From: Anaerolineaceae bacterium UBA6133 | GTDB lineage: Bacteria > Chloroflexota > Anaerolineae > Anaerolineales > Anaerolineaceae | Assembly: GCA_002435825.1 (NCBI GenBank) | Contig: DIVL01000049.1 | Span: 1 to 13,052, forward strand | Direction: 5' to 3' | Length of the DNA stretch: 13,052 nt | Shown: positions 7,332-13,052 of the stretch, one piece after another | Layout of the letters: the number at the start of each line of letters is the position of its first letter | Position numbering within the stretch: the stretch's first letter is position 1 | Notes under the pieces: model-generated | Database searches by the model: none | What the model was told of the DNA's origin: nothing | The model's input: the letters and a program-made list of their open reading frames with translations, nothing else | Made by a program: the position numbers and the translations under genes

Positions 7332-7359
7332 TTATTATCTGCCACTAAATATATCACAA
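7332..7359 (-). promoter_or_regulatory. candidate promoter of protease 1
   Basis: TTGTGA (7354-7359) and TAATAA (7332-7337) lie 16 nt apart on the minus strand, predicting a leader of about 115 nt before the ATG at 7210. Runs of A on the minus strand (about 7377-7397) just upstream resemble an UP element. The match is weaker than the other two promoters, and GATAAT (7334-7339) is an alternative -10 with poor spacing. Confidence 0.4.
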
Positions 7360-7492
7360 GCGTTTGAGATTCAATCATTTTTTAAGCTTTTTTTGTTTCA
7401 ATTTATTCACTTTTTCGCACCTGGCTCACGGCCTAATTGACAGGGAATCGCTTGAAGGTGAAGGCAACGAAACAGAAATAGTAATTAAGAGA

Positions 7493-7520
7493 AGAGACTG
7501 GCTATCACTAGCCAGTCTCT
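7493..7520 (-). terminator. hairpin terminator after protease 2, possibly bidirectional
   Basis: A perfect 12-bp stem, AGAGACTGGCTA (7493-7504) with TAGCCAGTCTCT (7509-7520), has a 4-nt loop and lies 65 nt past the protease 2 stop. The minus-strand tail (TCTTAATTAC) is only moderately T-rich; the plus-strand tail is GTTTCGTTTT. An outer CGAAACAG (7468-7475) can also pair with CTGTTTCG (7519-7526), competing for two bases. The rest of the 7211-7584 gap holds the protease 1 leader and promoter and AT-rich sequence. I see no gene in it. Confidence 0.75.
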
Positions 7521-7584
7521 GTTTCGTTTTCTACCTGATCATAAGAATATCAGGAGAATGTGGTTTAACTTTCTGTCGTCTGCA

Positions 7585-10500
7585 CTATCTCATGATGAGA
7601 GGCAGGTAGATCCTTCCAAGCGGTGTTACTGTGATTGTAACCGTAGCTTCATCAGTCCATGCTGCTTGAATACCATTAGGATAAGTGACTAATTGATAAA
7701 CAAAGGTGTCAATTCCACTGAAGCCTTCGTCAGGCTGGTAAGTGAATGACCCATCTCCCAATAGCACCAAGCTACCATGGGTGACATTAGTAACCAAAGT
7801 CACTGTCCGTCCATCATCATCATATTCAACATCGTTTGCCATTACACCTGGTGCGGCTATCTCTAACAGTGCTCCTTCCAATACTTCGTATTCATCATCT
7901 ACTGCCAATGGAGGATCATTAATAGGATTAACTGTGATTGTTACAATGGCCGTGTTGGAGTAATTTGCCCCATCATATGCTTTGTAAGTGAAGGTATCTT
8001 CTCCAAAGAAATTTTCATTCGGAGTGTATGTAAAAGTTCCATCACTATTGAATGCTAAGAGCCCGTTTGATGTTGTTTCTTCAAGCACAGCAGTAAGCTC
8101 ATCATCATCAGGATCGGTATCGTTATCGAGTACGGAGGTATCTGAAACTAAAACTGTATCTTCGTCAGTCGTGTAAAAATCATCTACTGCTTCAGGAACA
8201 TTGATTAGTACTTCTACGCTGGCAACTTCTTCTTCAGTATACAAGTCATCATTAGAATGTGCAGCTTCATTTAACACACTTACATCAGTCTCCTCATTCA
8301 CCGTCACCTGGAAGGTGATCACATGGGTGGGCGGAACAAAGACATAGTCGAAGCAGATAGCAGAGCCATCTTCAATGGTGAGTAATGTATCATTGTAGAC
8401 GAAGGTCGTGCCAACAGTGCCGTCAACATTTTCCACACCAATGGTCGAACTGCCTAAGTTGAAGTCGGGATGAATGTTATCGTAAGCAAAAACGATCTCA
8501 TAGACGCCGGGGGCATCGCTTGGCTGCAAGAAGTAGCCAATTTCGAAGTCCAGGGTCACCGCAGGATCGCCGCCATAGCGGTAAACATCATCGTATTCGA
8601 TCACCGCAAAAGCAGCACCATCACCAACCATGGTGACACCCTTATTGGTGTCAAAGTCATATTGGGTATAAAGGTCATCCCAGAACATTGCCATCAGGTT
8701 ATTGGGGTTGGTCGGGTTGGGCAGATTCTGGTTAATGTAGCTGATAGAAGCCATATCAAATCCAGCAAATCCATCACCCGTGAATTCCATACCCACATAA
8801 TCGATGCCGTAGAAATTGAATGGGGGGTAGGTGGCAAAAGTGCCGTACCAGAAGCTATCACCATAGGCAAGCGAAGATGATGTACGGAACCCATAACTGG
8901 TTGTAAACCAATCCAGGTAGGCATCAGGATTGCCGTCAGACATGATTTCCAGTGTACAGGCAGAATCTTCCGCACTGGTGGTGGCATCATAGGTGTAATA
9001 ACCCGGGTCAATGGTGCCAGTCCAGGTGATGGCATTGGTCAGCTCATCGTACTCCGCGCCGCCTGTGACAGAATCCGGCACAAAAGTGACACCTTCAGGC
9101 AGCACATCATTGATGCTGTACTCTATTGAGTGATCTTTGTAATTAGTAACCGCAAGTGTGTAGGTGATCGTGTCGCCCGGTATAGCAGTTTCAACATCAG
9201 CTGTCTTAACCACATCATCCACGCCGCGTACTACATCCACCTCGGTCAGACCGATCGGAACATCATAAGCCGCATCCGCATAAGCATCAAACAAGCCATA
9301 CAGGCGATCGCCTTCTTCGGTGTCAATGCCAGACCAGACCACATCAATATCAAATGGCACAAAGGCAGTGTTGGTTTCCGGTCCGATCACTTGCATGGAT
9401 GGGTCCATCCACATATCATAGCCAACAACACCCAGTGTCAGGGTAATGTCATCCACCGGCACGCCGGAGCCCTGCCAGTTCTGAACTAAAACCCAGACGT
9501 CATAGAATGGCACCGGGAAGCCCCACTCGCTCAGGTATTCAAAGGCGGTCGCGGTCGCGCTGGCTTCATAAAGCTCGCTTTCCTGCGGCATACCGTCACC
9601 GTTGAGGTCAAAGCCCCAGAAGAGGTCCACATCGGGTGCAGTGGAAGCGGTAATTTCAGCCACGGCGCGGGCTGCGCCATTGGTCATGTCGATCAAGGTG
9701 TAATAAACCTGGTCAAGGTCGTCAAAAGGATCTCCGTTTGTCGGGTCTTGAGCCAGTTGGATTTCGGTGGGAACGCCCTTGACAAAGCCAAAGGTATCCA
9801 CGCTGAAGCCTGTGATCTCAACAGCCAGCAGATCGCTCAGGGTGGCAAAATCAGTATCACGATGACTGTCGAAGGACACCCAGTCGGGGATATTGCCAGC
9901 CACGGGCATAACTGCCACCGGCACAGCCACATCAGAAATCGGGACTGTTCCAGAAATCTGGTTGAAGATCAGAACATCATCGATCCACCAGTCATCTGCG
10001 CAGTTGCCTTCATACACGAATGCAACATAGATTTGCTGCTCGGCATACGCGCTCAAGTCTACGGTAACAGGTGTGGTTGTCCAGGCATCCTCAGGAGGAG
10101 TTGGGGGCAAAGCCAGTTCCACAAAATCCGCATCAGCGGGGTCACCACTGCCGGTGGAGACCCAGATGCCATGGTATTCCAAGTCAGCTACATAGTTACC
10201 GCGCTGGAAGAACTGCAAACTGGTCGTGCCATCGGCGGGAACCGTAAATTGCGGGGAGACCAACCAACCTTCTTGTAATTGCGTGCAGTCATATTTGTGC
10301 TTTGCCGAGGCAGGCACACTGTAGGACTGGTCTATAGCCCTAGCCCAATTGGATGGGGTGGGATCGTCAAGGTCCACATCGTAAATTGCCCAACCGGTTG
10401 GTGGGAAGGTCTCGTTAGTGAAGTCTTGCTCCACCAGAACGATCGGATCGCCACCAGCAAACAGGTCTTCCGTCATGAACTCAATATTGCCGAAAGCCCA

Positions 10501-12759
10501 CTCATCGCCAGTCAGTGCGGTGGCATCCACTTCAAAGGTTAATTCCTGGGTTGCGCCAGGGAGGATCGTAAAGCTGGTGGGTGAGACTGCTACCCATGCG
10601 GGGGCAGACACGGTGTAGGACGCTGAAGTGTTCGCCACACTGGTAAAGGTGCGCGTCCAGCTGCAGCTGCCAACACATTCGCTGTTGTACAGGCTGGCGA
10701 TATTCAGGGTTCGGACATCACCACCAGCGCCAGGTTCAGCTGCCAGCATGTTGGCATAGGTCTCATCCATCACCAGGCCGGTCAAACCAGCCAGTTCAAG
10801 CGCTACACGTCCAGCGCCCATATCGAGCAGGTCTGCTGGGGTGGTCTTGTCTTCCTTGAGTAAACCGTCATAAGCGGTCAGCATCAAGGCGGATTTGATC
10901 ATCGCGGGGGTCCAATCCGGGTGCTGGGCATACAGCAGGGCTGCTGCGCCGGCATCATGCGGGCTGGACATGGAAGTTCCCTGGTACAGATCCAGTTCAT
11001 ATTCTTCGCTGGGGGCAATGGTGCCATCTGCTACAGCGGCGAGGATATCCACACCAGGCGCAGAGACATCTGGCTTGAGCACATCAAAAGCTCTATTTGG
11101 ACCGCGAGAGCTGAAGTCAGCCATAATGTCACCAAAGGCATCATCCACTGCGGGTCCAAAAGCTGAAATGCTGACGGTCTCATCGGTTTGATCTGCTACC
11201 CAAGCGGCAATTTCCAAACCCAGGGCGCCGGTGATATCCAGCATAACATTGGGGATGGTAGTGCCAGGGGCGCTCATAGGACCAGGTGCGCGGTCATCAG
11301 TGAAAACAAATACACCAATTGCACCTGCTGCGGCAGCATTGTTGATCTTAATGCTGAAAGTACAGGTACCGCGTTTGATCAGGGCAATGCTGTCAGTAAA
11401 GAAACCAGCTGGGAAGGCGTCACATCCGAGATCATTCCCGGCATCCTCACCAGCATAAATTACATCCGATGCCAGGATGTCAGTGGCAAAGGGTACTTCA
11501 CCGGAAAGCGTGTAGATGCCCTGATACATAGGATCGGAGAAATCGACATCATTGGTGAATTTGCGGTTGTGAGTTGAAGCTGCGGTAGTGATTACCCATG
11601 GGGAGAGGTGAGCAACTGTGGCTGCATCCGGACCGCTGTTACCAGCCGAGGCTGAAACAACCACGCCAGCATCAAAGGCTTCCAGGAAAGCCAGTTCTAC
11701 AGGGTCGCTGTAGGGGTTCTCACCACCGGAGATGGAATAGTTGATGATATCAACGCCATCAAGCACAGCCTGCTGAACAGCTGCCAGCAAGTCATCACCG
11801 GCACAGGAACCGCCTTCGGGTGTGGGATAGCAGGCATCATAAGCAATGATTTGGGCATGCGGTGCAACACCAGAAATGGTTACTGTTTCGCCCTGAAATT
11901 CAACTTCAACCGCATTACCAGCCACGGTACTGGCAGTATGGGTGCCGTGACCGTTGCTGTCTTCAGGGGTGATGGGTTCAGCCGGGTTATCGTCGGTATA
12001 GGTGTACGCACCCACGATTTTGTCATTACATGCAGCTGCATAGTTTGGATCACCTGTCGGGGCACAAACGCCCAGGTAATCACCTTCCCATTCGTACACA
12101 AAACTGTCAGCAGGGGTAGCGCTGAAGGATGGATGGTCGAAATTGATACCGCTATCGATCATTCCTACCAGGATGCCTTCACCCTTATTGCCAATGCCAT
12201 CGGGAACTGCAGAGCCGTCCCAGATGCCACCTGCGCCAATCCACATCGGACCAGCATCGGTATCAAGGGTTTGAGTTTCGGAAAACATGATCTTGCGAAT
12301 GCCAGGCATACCAGCTAATGTCGCGGCTTCTTCTGCAGACATCTTGACAGCCGCAGCGTTCAGAATGACGTCATAAACATGGGTCACTTCCAGGCTGCGC
12401 CCGAGCTTTGCTTCAGCCGCAGCTAAAACACCTTCGCGTTTGTCTGCTAATTGCTGCAGGTAATCCTGGCTGGTGAAGTTCTTGCTGTCAAGGTGTAGCG
12501 CGCCGCCGGTGCGGACTACCAGTGAATCGCCTTCAAAAAGCACGATATAAATACTCTCTTTGTCCAGGCTGATGAGTTTGTCAGGCTCTTCAGCGACATA
12601 CTTATCTGAGGCGGGTAAACTCCCCAGGGGAACAAGATCCGATCGATCCAGTCCTCCACGAGGTCCGTCTGCTTGTGGTGTGTCGACGGCAAGAGCGGGT
12701 GTGACCACCATTGCCAGCACCACAATGATTGCTAATAATCGAGTCAATGCTGATTTCAT
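7585..12759 (-). CDS. large secreted multi-domain subtilisin-like (S8) protease 2
   Basis: This is a predicted exported serine endopeptidase of 1724 aa. Order: signal peptide (1-25, MKSALTRLLAIIVVLAMVVT); I9-like propeptide (about 70-165); S8 domain with Asp202 (GMIDSGIN), His271 (NGHGTHTAS), Asn374 (SAGNSGP) and Ser596 (GTSMSSPHDAG); PA domain between Asn and Ser (about 425-540); Fn3-like domain (about 680-767); choice-of-anchor J-like domain (773-937); PPC-like region shared with protease 1 (940-1177) with an EF-hand-like loop at 1051-1062; DUF11 (1178-1252, resuming about 1473-1520) around a nidogen-like segment; two cadherin-like repeats (1523-1713); tail GRIYLPLIMR. The ATG at 12759 has GGAGT 6 nt upstream; a frame extending to 12813 has no such site and spoils the signal peptide. 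It probably degrades proteins outside the cell or at its surface; the substrate is unknown. Confidence 0.93.
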   Translation of the reverse strand: MKSALTRLLAIIVVLAMVVTPALAVDTPQADGPRGGLDRSDLVPLGSLPASDKYVAEEPDKLISLDKESIYIVLFEGDSLVVRTGGALHLDSKNFTSQDYLQQLADKREGVLAAAEAKLGRSLEVTHVYDVILNAAAVKMSAEEAATLAGMPGIRKIMFSETQTLDTDAGPMWIGAGGIWDGSAVPDGIGNKGEGILVGMIDSGINFDHPSFSATPADSFVYEWEGDYLGVCAPTGDPNYAAACNDKIVGAYTYTDDNPAEPITPEDSNGHGTHTASTVAGNAVEVEFQGETVTISGVAPHAQIIAYDACYPTPEGGSCAGDDLLAAVQQAVLDGVDIINYSISGGENPYSDPVELAFLEAFDAGVVVSASAGNSGPDAATVAHLSPWVITTAASTHNRKFTNDVDFSDPMYQGIYTLSGEVPFATDILASDVIYAGEDAGNDLGCDAFPAGFFTDSIALIKRGTCTFSIKINNAAAAGAIGVFVFTDDRAPGPMSAPGTTIPNVMLDITGALGLEIAAWVADQTDETVSISAFGPAVDDAFGDIMADFSSRGPNRAFDVLKPDVSAPGVDILAAVADGTIAPSEEYELDLYQGTSMSSPHDAGAAALLYAQHPDWTPAMIKSALMLTAYDGLLKEDKTTPADLLDMGAGRVALELAGLTGLVMDETYANMLAAEPGAGGDVRTLNIASLYNSECVGSCSWTRTFTSVANTSASYTVSAPAWVAVSPTSFTILPGATQELTFEVDATALTGDEWAFGNIEFMTEDLFAGGDPIVLVEQDFTNETFPPTGWAIYDVDLDDPTPSNWARAIDQSYSVPASAKHKYDCTQLQEGWLVSPQFTVPADGTTSLQFFQRGNYVADLEYHGIWVSTGSGDPADADFVELALPPTPPEDAWTTTPVTVDLSAYAEQQIYVAFVYEGNCADDWWIDDVLIFNQISGTVPISDVAVPVAVMPVAGNIPDWVSFDSHRDTDFATLSDLLAVEITGFSVDTFGFVKGVPTEIQLAQDPTNGDPFDDLDQVYYTLIDMTNGAARAVAEITASTAPDVDLFWGFDLNGDGMPQESELYEASATATAFEYLSEWGFPVPFYDVWVLVQNWQGSGVPVDDITLTLGVVGYDMWMDPSMQVIGPETNTAFVPFDIDVVWSGIDTEEGDRLYGLFDAYADAAYDVPIGLTEVDVVRGVDDVVKTADVETAIPGDTITYTLAVTNYKDHSIEYSINDVLPEGVTFVPDSVTGGAEYDELTNAITWTGTIDPGYYTYDATTSAEDSACTLEIMSDGNPDAYLDWFTTSYGFRTSSSLAYGDSFWYGTFATYPPFNFYGIDYVGMEFTGDGFAGFDMASISYINQNLPNPTNPNNLMAMFWDDLYTQYDFDTNKGVTMVGDGAAFAVIEYDDVYRYGGDPAVTLDFEIGYFLQPSDAPGVYEIVFAYDNIHPDFNLGSSTIGVENVDGTVGTTFVYNDTLLTIEDGSAICFDYVFVPPTHVITFQVTVNEETDVSVLNEAAHSNDDLYTEEEVASVEVLINVPEAVDDFYTTDEDTVLVSDTSVLDNDTDPDDDELTAVLEETTSNGLLAFNSDGTFTYTPNENFFGEDTFTYKAYDGANYSNTAIVTITVNPINDPPLAVDDEYEVLEGALLEIAAPGVMANDVEYDDDGRTVTLVTNVTHGSLVLLGDGSFTYQPDEGFSGIDTFVYQLVTYPNGIQAAWTDEATVTITVTPLGRIYLPLIMR

Positions 12760-12990
12760 TCTTTCACTCCATTTCTTTTTTATTTGAGAATTTGAATTTG
12801 CAGGGGAACGCACCCTGCGCGTTTCTATGTACCCTTGCGGGAACTATCTTTAAATATTCCTGAGAAAACGGTCTGGCAAACTTATAATTCAAATGGTGTT
12901 TGCTCCTTTCAAATTTTTGCTATTCCCCAGGGGGGGTGTAAAGAAAGGTCAAAGCAGACTGAAACATTCCGACCTGAAGTCGATTAAGGT
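12760..12990 (-). promoter_or_regulatory. long 5' leader of protease 2
   Basis: About 225 nt separate the predicted start of transcription from the protease 2 ATG, and no reading frame fills them. Two small hairpins are visible in the RNA: GCAGGG (12813-12818) with CCCTGC (12800-12805) across a 7-nt loop, and CCC-GCAA-GGG (about 12832-12841), which has a GNRA tetraloop. No U-tract follows, so these are not intrinsic terminators. I do not recognise a known riboswitch. The leader may carry post-transcriptional control, but this is inference. Confidence 0.35.
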
Positions 12991-13019
12991 ATTATAGTCA
13001 GACCCTTTCCTAGCGTCAA
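12991..13019 (-). promoter_or_regulatory. near-consensus sigma-70 promoter of protease 2
   Basis: On the minus strand TTGACG (-35, 13014-13019) is followed after exactly 17 nt by TATAAT (-10, 12991-12996). This is the best promoter match in the window. Its orientation and position make protease 2 the obvious target, with transcription starting near 12984. Confidence 0.75.
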
Positions 13020-13052
13020 GTGTGCAGTCAGCAATTCTCATTATGGCGAATT

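Noticed and set aside
9748..10278. Plus-strand open frame of 176 codons inside protease 2 (also 8470-8880, 11851-12318 and others)
   Set aside because: These lie opposite well-supported protease domains, have no ribosome binding site or recognisable family, and read as antisense shadows of the minus-strand gene.
12760..12813. Longer protease 2 start at 12813
   Set aside because: It would put 18 polar residues before the signal peptide and has no ribosome binding site, while the ATG at 12759 has both features right.
12800..12841. Possible known riboswitch (for example cyclic di-GMP type) in the protease 2 leader
   Set aside because: One GNRA loop and one short stem are present, but I cannot match the conserved core of any class I know.
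1..13052. CRISPR, transposon ends, phage genes, tRNA or rRNA
   Set aside because: I found no regularly spaced repeats, transposase or phage-like products, and no cloverleaf or rRNA-like stretches on either strand.

Overview
The window carries nine protein genes, all on the minus strand. Reading in the direction of transcription (high to low coordinates) there are two long genes for secreted subtilisin-like (S8) proteases, then the front part of a ribosomal protein operon in the order rplC-rplD-rplW-rplB-rpsS-rplV-rpsC. rpsC runs off the left edge. I see no convincing plus-strand gene, tRNA, rRNA, insertion sequence or CRISPR array. The organism is a bacterium with roughly 50-55% GC and strong Shine-Dalgarno sites. 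The multi-domain S8 proteases with PA, DUF11 and cadherin-like modules and an 'IYLPL..R' carboxy end remind me of Chloroflexota, probably Anaerolineae. That placement rests on recall and moderate evidence, not on a search.

Positions 1-3790 hold the ribosomal operon, tightly spaced with gaps of about 0-30 nt and a stop-start overlap between rplW and rplB. It begins at rplC; rpsJ, which usually heads this cluster, is not upstream. The 362-nt gap before it (3791-4152) holds a sigma-70-type promoter with a 6-bp inverted repeat in its spacer, a leader that can fold, a 12-bp tandem repeat, and the terminator of the protease gene behind it.

Positions 4153-7210 encode protease 1 (about 1018 aa if intact), broken by one frameshift near 6731-6742, just before the catalytic Asp. 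Neither fragment alone carries the full catalytic triad. The 374-nt gap 7211-7584 holds its leader and a candidate promoter, plus a perfect 12-bp hairpin terminator for the gene upstream.

Positions 7585-12759 encode protease 2 (1724 aa), an intact relative of protease 1 enlarged by modules: a 'choice-of-anchor J'-like domain inserted in the middle, then DUF11 interrupted by a nidogen-like segment, then two cadherin-like repeats. Its promoter (TTGACG-N17-TATAAT, 12991-13019) implies a 5' leader of about 225 nt.

The two halves look functionally unrelated: housekeeping translation genes beside a locus of exported proteases. Both proteases end in nearly the same short tail with no membrane helix after it. 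I consider this the most interesting lead in the window, as a possible sorting or anchoring tag.
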